From Halichondria panicea (taxonomy: Eukaryota; Porifera; Demospongiae; Suberitida; Halichondriidae), in contig NC_087385.1 of NCBI RefSeq assembly GCF_963675165.1, forward strand, positions 3,224,501 to 3,288,500: a stretch of DNA of 64,000 bases, read 5' to 3'. The notes under the pieces were generated by a model, which worked only from the letters and a program-made list of their open reading frames with translations, had not been told where the DNA came from and did no database searches. This document shows, piece after piece, positions 44,881 to 55,559 of this stretch (its first letter is position 1; every line of letters begins with the position of its first letter). Made by a program: the position numbers and the translations under genes.

Positions 44881-44973
44881 AATACACGGATTACCCCCTT
44901 TTTGGGGTAATGTAAGCGCATGCGCATACAAGGTATACCAGGCCGCTTCTAAAGCGGCCTTGAATCGAGGCTA
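44881..44973 (-). promoter_or_regulatory. Right TIR with palindromes, NRF1-like site
   Basis: Mirrors the left TIR. It contains AGCGCATGCGCA (44915-44926; one base off the NRF1 consensus on the reverse strand), GGCCGCTTCTAAAGCGGCC (44941-44959) and a further hairpin acccctttttggggt-like near 44893-44909. The helicase start is about 60 bp inside the element. Confidence 0.45.
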
Positions 44974-45172
44974 ATCAATCTGGTAATGGCCATGTGCAGG
45001 TCTGGCCTTCATTTTGCAAAAATGATCCTCGATTTGTTGCGGTGTAGGCGTAGGTGGCTGTGGCTGTGCTAAGAAGTTCGATTCGCGCTTTATTCTGAAG
45101 TCGCACAGCCCACGCCCACTTCCCCCGGTGCCACACCCTTTACATTGGGCCACACCTACTAAATGTAATACT

Positions 45173-45480
45173 TTATATGTACATACGTATGGACAGCTTC
45201 ACTAAGTATGTCCATATCACTAATGAGTTCCATTCTTGTTTTCTTGCAAACATGTTGTGTAGAGCGGAGATAAGACGACGTAGCACACTGACACTTCGCT
45301 CACACTCGCAACTTGTGACTGGAATTGTGCAAATAAGACACAGAATGGTGTTAGTATTGGGCTGGTAAGTCAGGCAGTTAGATGACTGTGGCATCCACTT
45401 ATGCTCAAGTTGAGACGATTGAGTGCAAATTGGAATGGAGGAATCACAGAGAACAGTTGGAACCAATTTCATGCCTATAG
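45173..45480 (-). pseudogene. hAT transposase dimerisation domain fragment
   Basis: The frame contains LICTIPVTSCECERSVSVLR followed by RLISALHN and SLVIWTYLVKLSIRMYI. The P-V-(T/S)-S-x-(A/C)-E-C/S-E-R-S-(F/V)-S-x-L-(R/K) signature identifies the hAT C-terminal dimerisation domain (zf-MYM/P52rIPK-type subgroup). Upstream catalytic regions are not seen. It lies just right of the DUF6589 transposon. Confidence 0.7.
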
Positions 45481-45869
45481 TTATAGTAGTCAAGAAAGGG
45501 AATGGATACGGCGGTAGTACACCTCGGGAGTTTCGCCAGGTGAGCGCGAGATGCATTCACCTTTTCCCAATTGCTGTTGCTAACCATCACATCTTGGAGA
45601 GTAGCAATCGCAGTTTTGACATCAGACTCTTCTGTAGGGACACTGTGAGGGACACTGTGAGGCTGCAACCACAAAAGAGATAAATTAATTGCTAGCGGCA
45701 GGGCTCCTGATACAAACAAAGAACAAAAAAAGGTACATGCTATACATAATTATATAAATTCTTACAGCCTACTAATAGCTAATAGCTAGATCTACATGTA
45801 GATCTAAATAGAAAATGTAGACCTCTCTCATGCACTACCTAAGTACCTTGCAAACATCAGGCCAGGTGA

Positions 45870-46090
45870 ACTAAACAAGTGAATGAACTCCGAGAGGAGC
45901 TCCAAGCAAGAGGAATAAAAGATTTGCAAACATGACTGAAACCAGACCTAGTTTCAGACCTACAAGAAGAATTGACAACAACACTCAAGGGAGCACCCAC
46001 CATGAACCCTACTCAGCCCCTGTCTGCACTCAACCTTGAACAGTACGAAATATTGGACTGTGGAACCATTGCACGATATCAAGGGACATG
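45870..46090 (+). pseudogene. Fragment of an unnamed family (ELxxELxxRG / LNLxxYEILDC)
   Basis: One frame reads NELREELQARGIKDLQT, one stop, then LKPDLVSDLQEELTTTLKGA and PLSALNLEQYEILDC. I recall such blocks (SAP-like helix pair, then NP-(S/T)-Q-x-L-x-x-LNL-x-x-Y-x-(V/I)-L-x-C) in unnamed sponge and cnidarian proteins. No known enzyme. Confidence 0.35.
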
Positions 46091-47194
46091 AGCGTTTTGT
46101 CTGAACCACCTTAACATCCAGATTCTACAAACTAAGCAAAAGGTCAGCGGAGCTGTACTACGTACAGCAGCAATTAAAGTTTTGCTAAAAGTCGTTCTTT
46201 TGGATTGCTATTGTTAGCAACTGCTATACATGCCAAAGATGGTTCTTAGACTCTGCAATTGTACATGGCTTCACCCCTCAAGAATCACACTTTTTTGGGA
46301 TTTACTTACATCCACTACAATTTCACATCATGGCACTCTCATCAGTGAATGCTGAAAGTCAGGAGTGCCAAGCAAAAAGGATCAGCCTCAGACCGAAAAC
46401 TGACAACGTTTTTCTTTTCTCAGGCACGGCAGAAGCTAGGAGATCACAAGTCATCCACTGCAGAACAAGAAAGCGTAATAGTAAAGACCCAAATATTCAG
46501 GGACCGTTATTGAATTCATTGACAAACGACTTACAGCATATCTTGAAAGAATAAGTACATTCATAGAGTGTGGGCAACATATATGGTGGGAGGGTTCTTA
46601 CAACTAATGCCCCTACCTACAGAGAGTCAAATAATGACGTGGAAATACTATTGTGTCCACTGCTCATATTACTAACTCAAACGGGTTGCTCGCTTAATTT
46701 ACTTTTCAATCATATTGACATCTGATGTTTATTTTATTCCAGAGGTATGTTCATATTAGTTTGTTAAGTTCTAGCTAAAGGACAGATCCTTCAATCAAAC
46801 TTCAAATTTCACAGACCTACCAATATGCAAACTGATAAGGAGCCTTCAAATTCAGGGCAATCAACTATCACATATACCCCACACTACAACTCTTTGCTCG
46901 TGAACAAAACTGAAAAAGAAGTCGAAAACACAGACGAGAATATACTGAATATGACAACAGACCAATCACCTTCTGAGAGTAACTGGGCACACAGCAACAC
47001 TAATAGAATTTGACTTTCTACGATTTAGGTTGAAAGATATCAAATCTGCCCCTCTGAAGATCAAAAAGAAGAGTACATACACTTACTAGGGAATCTTCAT
47101 GAATCCATCTTATCAGCAAAGAACACAGCCAAGCAGAAGTTTGAACAGGACTTCTACAGCTGGTAGCAACTAAACTATGCAAAATACACAGCCC
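46091..47194. other. Intergenic or unrecognised
   Basis: ORFs at 46330-46554 and 46825-47013 are polar and have no domain. Nothing else supportable. Confidence 0.3.
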
Positions 47195-47960
47195 CCACAC
47201 TTGTAAACGCCTCCTATTTGTGCAAGCGTAACAAAAGCGTACAAATGGACGAGCCACCTGACGAAAGATGACACAGGCTGTTGCCAAAGACACAAGGACC
47301 CAATGCAATACAAAGCACTAAAGCGTAACTAAATGGACGGGCCACGATGACGAAACAACACAAGGACCCAATGCACCAATGCACACACTACAACACAAAG
47401 CACAAGCGTAATAAAAGCGTACAAAGCCACCTGACGACATCTTGACAGGCTGTCCCAATGCACATAAAGCACAAAAGCGGACGGGCCACCTGACGAAAGA
47501 TGACATATCTTGACAGGCTGTTGCCAAAGGATGAAACATCCTGACAGACACAATGACCCAATGCACAAGCGTAACAAAAGCGTACAAGCCACCTGACGAA
47601 AGATGACACATCAAACATCCTGACAGACACAAGGACCCAATGCACACAAGACAATACAAAGCACAAGCGTAACTAAAGCATAACTAGGGCCACCTGAAGA
47701 AAGATGACTCTTGACAGAACGCCCAATGCACACACTACAACACAAAGCACAAGCGTAACAAAAGCGTACAAATAGACGGGCCACCTGACAAAAGATGACA
47801 TCTTGACAGGCTGTTGCCAAAGGATGAAACATCCTGACAGACACAAGGACCAATGCACACACTACAACACAAAGCAGAAGCGTAATTAAATGGACGGGCC
47901 ACCTGACGAAAGATGACACCATATTGACAGGCTGTTGCCAAAGAATGAAACATCCTGAGT
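47195..47960. repeat. Satellite-like tandem array
   Basis: Six or more diverged units of about 110-140 bp. Each is made of caatgcacacactacaacac, aaagcacaagcgtaa, caaaagcgtacaaa, ggacgggccacctgacgaaa, gatgacat-cttgacagg and ctgttgccaaagga, with aaacatcctgacagacacaa in some units. Unit order is conserved while internal deletions vary. The minus-strand ORFs over it are repeat artefacts. Confidence 0.85.
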
Positions 47961-48039
47961 ACAAGATAGTAAGTATAGCTACCTCGGAAAAGAAAAACTG
48001 CTGTATCTCACAGACCACATCTACTTACTCCGTACCAGG

Positions 48040-48407
48040 GGTGGGCTAAAGCCCTGAGGTTACAACAATTTTGCCACCAACCTTGTTACTTGTATGTAGA
48101 CTCACTGATGAAGATCTAGGCTAGGCTGTTGCTCCTTAACATGGAGCAGATCTCAGACTGTTTCAGCTAGTTGCAGTCTAGGTAGGCATTGTGCTTCTTT
48201 CAATGTACCAAGAGTGCATGTAACATCTACAGTATACAATCCTTCGTTGATTAGACTTTTTCGTATTCATGAAATTTCAAAGATCAAATTGTGAGCAAAT
48301 TGTAAAAAGCAAAAAATTTCGCCTCCGACGGCACCCCCCTGGGTGGCTCTGCCACCCTCGTACGGGGCTTCGCCCCCCCTTTCATTTTTCCTGGATCCGC
48401 TCATCAG
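48040..48407 (-). mobile_element. Non-autonomous hAT-like element, copy 2 (shortened)
   Basis: The reverse complement matches 12792-13515: tgaggttacaacaattttgc and caccaaccttgttactt near one end, agtctgagatctgctccatg in the middle, and aaattttttgctttttacaa and accctcgtacggggctt near the other. The right end cctggatccgc is followed by tcatc instead of ccctg, so the terminal repeat is damaged. It is about half the length of copy 1. A nearby minus-strand ORF is a by-product. Confidence 0.8.
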
Positions 48408-51400
48408 TGGTTTGTTTGTGTATCTTTTTGACCGTGACCTAAAAGAAAATATGTTGTATACATAGTGGAACATCGAAGGTGGAACACAGATCTCCGCTAG
48501 ATCAACTTCCACCTCAAGCAGCTGTTTGCTATGGGTGGAGGTTAGCATAGACAAAAGCTGATCAACTTTACTGGCCATGTCCACAGCTGCAACTTGTTGG
48601 GCACTGAATCGCGGCTCAGAGGACTGTGCGATGATCAGTTACAGATCCAGCTGGTCGATACATGGTTGTGGACTATAATTAGTTTCTTGCTAAGCCACAT
48701 GGCGATGGACGGATTGGCAGACGGTAGTGAAAAATCATTCATGATAAACATGACTTTTGTACAAGATACAGAACTAAACCCTAACCTTGTAAGCAAGCAT
48801 GCGCAGCATGGTAGATCACACAGCTAGCTACAGGTGCAGTGCAGCTATTGAGTCTACTTCTAGTTCTCAAGCTCAATCTGAGGTAAATCCTCAAGAATTC
48901 TCTGGTCAACTTCCCGATCCACCTTCAAGTGAGATGCCGATGGCCATGAAGAATCTGAGGTTAATTCGAATCTGAGGTTAATTCAAAGGCCTGCTGCAAA
49001 AAAGGGAAAAGCGTAGAGCAAATAAAGTGGAGAAGAGAAAGAGTGAAACAAAGATGTATAATAGAAATATGGCTCGTTCATACTGGCACCACAGGCTTTT
49101 CTCTTTCTTACATGTTTCATGGGGATGATTTGGAGGGGCGAAATGTTTTAGTTGACCATTTGCTAATGTACGAACGCAATCACTAAATTCATAAGCAAAC
49201 TACATATTCAATGAAACATTTCTCCAATGATTTTTTCAACTGACATTGGTAATAGAGGAATTTGTTCAGAAGCTATTTTTGCACAATTATAAGCGCTACA
49301 AGCGCTATCCAAGAGCTTGACAAAGTACTTAATGTTGAAGAAGCTGAAACTGACACTGCTTTCCAAAATACCAAAATAACAGGAGCAGAAGAAAGTAGTT
49401 GTGATACCAGTTTCTGAATCATCATCTGAAGTCCACACTTCCTCCTCCTACAGAAAATAAATATATTGTAATACTTTTTAGTATTGGTGCTCATAATTAT
49501 GCATGACAGTGTGTGTGTGTGTGTGTGTGTGGTGTGTGTGTGTGTGTGTGTGTTTGTGACAGAGGGTGTGGTCTATATAATACTTACTATATAATACTTA
49601 CGTATATTTTATATGCATGCATTTAGTAAATCACAAATGCATAATCACAAATGCTCACTGCATCATCACAATCTGAAGAATCTGTTATCCTAGTTGGCGG
49701 GTACAGTTGGACTCTGCCAGGGGCCCTATTAATACACTATCGGAGGCTTTCAGTATACTCACCTGCATCAATATCAGTATTTTCTGTCTGTCTCATCATC
49801 AGTGTTACAGTCTTGCTGCACTTCTAGACCAGGCCTGCCATCACAAACAAGAAACTAAACATAATTATGTCGGTAATAACTAGACTTCGACAGATACTGG
49901 TGACAGTGGGGACTAGCTCTTACTCTTTTAATCATCAGTAGAAATGTTCTCATTGACGTAATGTACGTAAACTGCGGGGCCACTCCCTCACTGTGCCAAC
50001 ATTCATACCACTGCATGCCTGAACTAGCTAGCTATAGCGTCCCGTTTTGAGAGCTGCCCATTAACTCCTCAAAACAGGAGGTGGTCCAAGAGAAGCGCCA
50101 ATACTTTATCTTTCAATACCTGTACTCATACTTTGAAAAAGTTCCAGTCTCTTTGGTTGGAGCACTGTGCCAAAGATAATTTCTAGCAGCTAGCTAAGCA
50201 AATGAATAACATTAATAAACATCTACATGATCTACATCGGCTTATCAGTGCCTGACCCAGGCCTTAACTACACAGGCCCAAACATTGGCTGCAGCCACTA
50301 CCATCCTCATCCCCACCCTGTTAGCTTCCTAAAGATTACTTCGCCTAACCATGGCCAGACTTACTTGTTTCACATCATAATTATGTAAACAAACGGGTGT
50401 TTTTAAGCCTCAGCGGAAATACTGTACCTAGTTGTTATGCTTCGAGGCGTAGCCGCAGGAGGGATACGGTAAAGCTGACTGTGTGTGTATTCCAGCAGTT
50501 GCAATGCGACGAAAACTAACAGATTCGACTAAGTTCACCGAAGTTGATGAGGACCACGTGATACTGATCGACCTTTGTCCTCCTTACATCCTTAATATGC
50601 TAGGTGATTATAAGTTATACACTATAGCTAAGCCTATGGACTATAAACAATTATTATTACATACTAGCTATGGATGCCTCACCACAGAGTTGGAGAGTAC
50701 AACCTGAGAAGAATTGGTGCAGTTGATGACATAGCTAATCCAAGACCGAAACAGCAGCGCATACAAGCATGCGCAGTATCTATAAACTATTAAACGGTTG
50801 TGCGCATGCAAGCAACGTACTGCTGCTCAATGACAAACAAGAAAAGATGGTAATAAACCCTGAGACAAGACAATTATTGAACAGTAATAAGTGCAGGTCC
50901 CCTACTTGTAACAGTCAGGCGAAGATTTTCTGGGAAAAGAAAAATAATTATGCAGACACACAACATTAGAATGTATGGTCCCATCAGGCCTGCAGATGTT
51001 TATACTACTGGCTCGATACTACTGACTCGACTGAGTGCAGCTCACCCCAAGAGTGCAGCTCACCCCAAAAATGTGCATGCCTATTACCGTAATTTATCAC
51101 GTGCTATTTCAGTATACCTGGACACTTTCCTGTCCGATAAATTAGAACATAGACACGCAGTAGGCTAAGAGGGATTAATAGCACGAGTGGTAAAGCTATA
51201 CTAGATATAGCGAGGTGTGCTTGTTATAAATGCCGCACGAGTAACCATACTAATATAGTGTATGATTACGTTTTTTATAACATTTTCGGCCGTGATAATT
51301 TTTCGAAAACAATCCGTTGTCATTGACAGCGTACAATTACTTGGCAGGTAATTGCACGCTTGTACTGGCGAGATTAATTGCTGTATACACTCTCCAGTCA

Positions 51401-51450
51401 ACTAATAGCACTTCATACGATTATGCTCAAAATGATGCCTACCAACCGCA
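48408..51450. other. Intergenic; unrecognised ORFs
   Basis: A (TG)n microsatellite lies at about 49509-49551. ORFs at 48594-48827, 49208-49494, 50483-50707 and 50769-50969 have no recognised domain. Doublets lie at 48953-48983 (gaatctgaggttaattc), 49632-49660 and 51040-51072 (agtgcagctcacccca). Confidence 0.35.
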
Positions 51451-51600
51451 AGAAAATGGAAACTATTTAAAGAGTCTGCTTAAACCAGCTAACTAAGACT
51501 TGATTTTACTTGCATACAATGCCCAGCTATTTAAGAAAAATTGAGGGCGGTACACAAGTTGATATCTATATATGCAGCAGCTCTAAGAAATCTACGGTAA
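51451..51600 (+). pseudogene. Possible OTU-type exon relic
   Basis: At 51536-51600 the sequence ggtacacaagttgatatcta, tgcagcagct and agaaatctacggtaagc parallels the OTU exon at 33640-33720 (ggtacgcaagttgaaatcta, gcagcagct, gaaatctac, gtaagc). It encodes GTQVDIY and ends at a similar GTAAGC donor. A small duplication (tatctatatatgc) shifts the frame. No Cys-box is seen upstream. Confidence 0.35.
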
Positions 51601-52451
51601 GCCGGCAACCAGACAGCCAACGTTACCATTGGATTTGCTATTGACCAAACGAGCGACTCTATCAACAAGAAAAATATTCAGACCAAAGGGAATAGAGCTC
51701 ACAATCTTTATAGAAGGCACGTACACTGGTGCTACTTGTCTACAGAGAGTACCCGAAAATATCATTCCCACATACTTTTGGAAGGCTAGACACAGGAATG
51801 ATTCCAACTGCTGAGTCAGCTTTGAATCAAATGGGGCACGGTCTCAGTTTGTGCTCGCCTCGCCTAGCCAGCAGTCCCTCATCAGGCTTAACAAGAAAAG
51901 GTGAGAACTTATGTTAGATCCACATTGTCTTTGTACTCGTCTCCAAGCTTGCTGTGAACACACGACCTAAATGTGTAAAAGCCGGTAAGCAGTAAGAATT
52001 TAACTCCTCATCATTATGGCAGGGGGCCGAGGACGTGGGGCTTGCCATTGATAGAGTGCATTAATTATCAAAAGCGGTAACGCTTGCTTACCAATGGTAC
52101 CAATCCAAGCAAGTATCGCACATAATCATGTTTAGCTTAGGCTGCCATTCTGTTCTTTTGTCACTAACTGTAAATATGTATCCATATGGTTTTTCTTTGA
52201 ATAATACTGCTTTATTTTGACTTCTGAATGTTTTCCTCGCCTCTTTTAAATGCTAAAATATCATTGCTGCAGAGCTGCAATACATCGGTACAGTATATAC
52301 CTGTATTACTCATGCATCAATCACCCAGTATAATTATATTGACCACATGTAGCAGAGGAGATTCGACAGAGGAGGTTCGACATGCGTGCTAGTGTATTGG
52401 CCTGGATGATTTGTACATGCCCTCCTCTGCATGCATAATAACAAGAGTGTA
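51601..52451. other. Intergenic
   Basis: No gene recognised; ORFs at 51592-51917 are unsupported. Confidence 0.35.
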
Positions 52452-52690
52452 TGATAGAGAGAGAGTATCGAACGTAGGCATACTGTACATCAGATGTATG
52501 CGCCACAACCTTGAAATTTGCACACTGACCAATCCAAATCCAAGCGTGGGTGATGTAATCTGGGTGATGTAATCTACTTTCTTGATAGATCACCCGATTG
52601 GTCAGTGTGCAAATTCCAAGGTTGTGACAGATACAGCGCATACATCTGATGTACAGTATGCCTACATTCGATACTCTCTCCTCTATCAGA
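52452..52690. repeat. Inverted repeat with about 85 bp arms
   Basis: The left arm (52452-52535) contains agagagagtatcgaacgtag, catactgtacatcagatgta and cacaaccttgaaatttgcac. The right arm (52590-52690) carries the reverse complement, with a 9 bp insertion acagatacg-like. The centre holds a doublet of gggtgatgtaatct. No open reading frame is preserved. Confidence 0.8.
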
Positions 52691-53583
52691 TAATACTCTA
52701 TCAGATAATACTGTATATACAACAGTTAGTAGTAATGCATGTATGACCACAATGAACAATAAGTACATATACGCATACCTTGTATACTTTGTGGTAAAGA
52801 GCTCCCCATGGAGCCGTGTACGTTTGTTCCATGTAAGAGGTCCTGTCATTTTCCTCGCCTGATTATGTGTAGCCTTATGTTAGTTGTTGTCGCTTTGTAG
52901 AAAAAAATGCTTTTTGTGGTGTAATACTCTTATTAGCTGGATGGTTTAAAGCAGATCCAAATTGTGCTGGTTGGTTAGGTAAGTCAATAACAATCAATGC
53001 TCTGTCTACAAGTTGTTCTGTTGCATCTAAAGCTGCTATGTTGGTACACTTTTCAATTTGCGCTTGCAAGCATAAAAGTTTTCTACGTACTTTTCCTATC
53101 TTTTCTTGATATTCTATACACCGATCACTCCGTAAGGTGTATTATACTTGCAGTCATATGATAATTACCATCCTTTCCAGTAATTTTTCTCAGCATTTTT
53201 CTCAGCATTGTAACGCAGCTCTATGTACTTTATGTACTTTCTGAGGTATAATAATTATGCATAAAATTTATGCACTGCATGCAGCATAACTTACATCATT
53301 CTCCCAATTGTTGATAATCCACTGAGATAATCCACTGATACTATCTATTGACTTTTTGCGTTGATCTATTGATACTGGAATGACTAAACACATTTACCCA
53401 GTTATATACCATCATAGCCCAGTGTGCTCCAAGATGAACGGGCACACATTGAAGTTAAACAGTTTGTCCTAATGTATGTTTTCATAATAACCTATACATA
53501 CCTTAGTTTAGGCTCGTAGGATTATACCTTACTTTGCTGTAGGGTTGGACTGCTGAATGGGTCAACCCTGCAGTGCATGCATG
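52691..53583. other. Intergenic
   Basis: No gene recognised. A minus-strand ORF at 52875-53069 ends in a SITPQKAFFSTKRQQLT-type tail that vaguely resembles C-termini of MULE-like transposases; too weak to call. Confidence 0.3.
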
Positions 53584-53803
53584 TATGTATACATCCGGAA
53601 CCTCGATTATCCGGCTTGGCAGTTTTCTTGTTATCAGATCAGAAAATGGGCGTGTCCCTCAAACGCGTATGCGCGGTACAGCTGTGAGACATGCCTGCTT
53701 ATCTTCTGCGCATGCGCAGACAACCTGGGTGGATCAAGGCGTGGTTTATCTATTCATTATCCTCCGGCATATTCACTTATCTTCTGGATCGAGGTTCTAC
53801 TGT
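53584..53803. mobile_element. Tigger/pogo-like MITE
   Basis: The ends are ggaacctcgattatccgg (left) and ctggatcgaggttctactgta (right), the latter being the reverse complement of TACAGTAGAACCTCGAT-type ends typical of Tigger/pogo elements. TA is present at both borders. An NRF1-type palindrome TGCGCATGCGCA lies at 53707-53718 within it. Confidence 0.6.
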
Positions 53804-54164
53804 ATATAGTTCATCGAATCAGTAATATAGATAGTTATTCACTTCTTTTCTGACACTCAACACTCGACTTAACCCGCGGCTCATACTTGGCGTTAACTAC
53901 GTTTAACTACATTTAACGCCTTCGTATTTTCTCAACACCAGCAACCAAAGCAACCAAGTTAAGACATGGCCATTGTGTAAAGATTTGGCGAAGGCGTTCC
54001 CCGAGGGGAGGGGGTTGACTCCATCCCGCGACCCCTAACTAATTAGTCATGGGTCACGAGAGAGCCCAAATTTAGGGGAATTCCCGCGGCTATTCATTCT
54101 CCTAAGCCAAAATTCAGTACCATTGCTAATATAAATTAAGTTCATCATTCAAGAGGACACCTAC
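53804..54164. other. Intergenic
   Basis: No gene recognised. The repeated motif taactacgtttaactacatttaac lies near 53894-53917. Confidence 0.4.
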
Positions 54165-54310
54165 CAGCTGATCGACGTGATCTCGAGACAGACGGACATA
54201 CTGCAGAGGAGGTCAACAGTGCGCCTGAGCTTTCTGAAGCAACGCTCTTTAGTAAAAAAAAAGATCATTATGCTGATTCAGCAAAAGCAGTGCAGTGCCA
54301 TGCAATTGTG
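54165..54310 (+). repeat. Inverted copy of a DIRS tyrosine-recombinase segment
   Basis: 54190-54290 matches the reverse complement of 56335-56435 (gcgcctgagctttctgaagc, aacgctctttagta, gatcattatgc). It encodes the end of the DIRS recombinase. It may be a remnant of a second DIRS copy in the other orientation, or part of an inverted terminal structure. Confidence 0.7.
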
Positions 54311-54579
54311 CAATCAAAGTACAGACTAGACAGCAGGCGAAATGAAAAGATCTCAAGAACAAGGACAAACTGAACCAAGGGTGTCTTCCCAGTCTTCCCC
54401 GAAGTACTCCAAGACAGCCTTCCAAAAGGCACAGACCTCCAACACAGCAACTTGTCCTGTCCCTCTTTCAGTTATAGGTCTCTAGAGTCCTGATTCTCAA
54501 CTGAGAAGTAGCAAGAAAGAGTTTAAATTCTCTATCAAGGGTAAAAACAATAGCTCACTGATTATATGTGTCTTGATGC

Positions 54580-55120
54580 ATGTTGTCTTGATGCATGTTG
54601 GATGAGCTCGAGCAGCTAACTAGTGTTGTGCTGGCTTCAAAGACAGGTGGCCAGCATTTGGAAGAAAACATCAGTTTTGGAAGTAGTACGCACAGGTAAA
54701 CTGCTACTAGATGTTCGTATCATAAAAATAATGGTGAATTTCTATCTCATCTACTGTAGCTGATGCCTGTCGAAACACTGTTCAGAGGGAGCTGCAAAAC
54801 CGTTTCTCCTCTCCTGACAATGCCAAGGTTGAATACAATTTGACCAACTCTTCTTGCCCAATGATGAACAATTGTGTTTTATCAGGCACTGGTCAGACAA
54901 TATCTCGAGAAGAACAGATTGGTGTGGTGACTAAGCTGTTCCAGAAATATAAGAGATTATCTAATTCTCTCTCTTGAGGCTATGGTGCAATTGGATCGTG
55001 GTGGTGGAACCAATGTGATGTACAACTTGGCGAAAGCACGAAGAGACCCTAACAGTATGAGAAACGGAATGACCCCGATCTGCCGTATTTTTATTATACC
55101 TCCAACCACGACCGCTTCTA
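54580..55120 (+). CDS. Unrecognised multi-exon gene fragment
   Basis: The putative exon 54598-54694 encodes LDELEQLTSVVLASKTGGQH and ends at a GTAAAC donor. The next exon (54760-54886) encodes ADACRNTVQRELQNRFSSPD. A third from about 54895 encodes LEAMVQLDRGGGTNVMYNLA with KARRDPNS. Another frame at 55070-55130 reads YFYYTSNHDRFYEGDRPDFD. I recall blocks like EAMV-x-L-x-NV-x-YNLAK in unnamed animal proteins. Function unknown. Confidence 0.3.
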
Positions 55121-55559
55121 TGAGGGTGACAGACCTGATTTTGACATTCCATCCACACAATCACCTAGAAAAATGTCTATATAGAGTCCCGAGAGCTGAA
55201 TCGATGGCCACTTCTACGTTTTCAAGTGGGAAGTCCTCCCTTCCATCACATCACACAAAACTCTTCATACAAGAGCGATTTTTCACAATCCACCAGAAGA
55301 GCTGCCCGCCACCACCTAATATTCCCACTTACATCTCCGAACACTTGTATGTCAAACTTTCGAGGACGTATTATTGCTATTATGTATTCTTTACCTTGTA
55401 TTCTTTATCATACGTCATTTGCATGCGTTAATTATCCAATGTCATACGTTCAGAATTATATACTGTGACAGATGATGACCATACAATTATTGCAAGTTGC
55501 AGTTCAAGTAAAGGTGCTACAACATGCATCTTTTAACCTTTATCGACCATTCTCCTCTC
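55121..55559. other. Mostly unrecognised
   Basis: An ORF continues to 55431 without a domain. Nothing else is supportable. Confidence 0.3.

Larger units (their letters stand above)
41820..44973. mobile_element. DNA transposon with DUF6589 transposase and RecQ helicase (Academ-like)
   Basis: A 3154 bp element bounded by a perfect 9 bp target duplication atcaatctg (41811-41819 and 44974-44982). The terminal inverted repeats run about 59 bp: TAGCCTCGA-(C/T)-TCAAG, a CCGCTTTA/AGCGG palindrome, CTGGTATAC and TTGTATGCGCATGCGC. The left gene (plus) encodes a ZAD-type zinc finger and DUF6589 regions; the right gene (minus) encodes the start of a RecQ-like helicase. They converge near 44480, and both lack their C-terminal parts, so the element is an internally deleted derivative. 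As I recall, Academ elements with a helicase (AcademH) give long target duplications, and this arrangement fits them. The ends are clear; the superfamily name is inference. Confidence 0.8.

Noticed and set aside
45060..45110. Possible tRNA B-box (gttcgattc)
   Set aside because: No A-box at the right spacing and no cloverleaf could be drawn. No tRNA or rRNA was found anywhere in the window.
47018..48018. Several overlapping Cys- and Leu-rich ORFs on the minus strand, up to 135 residues
   Set aside because: They are translations of the satellite array in all frames; repeated peptides follow the DNA units.
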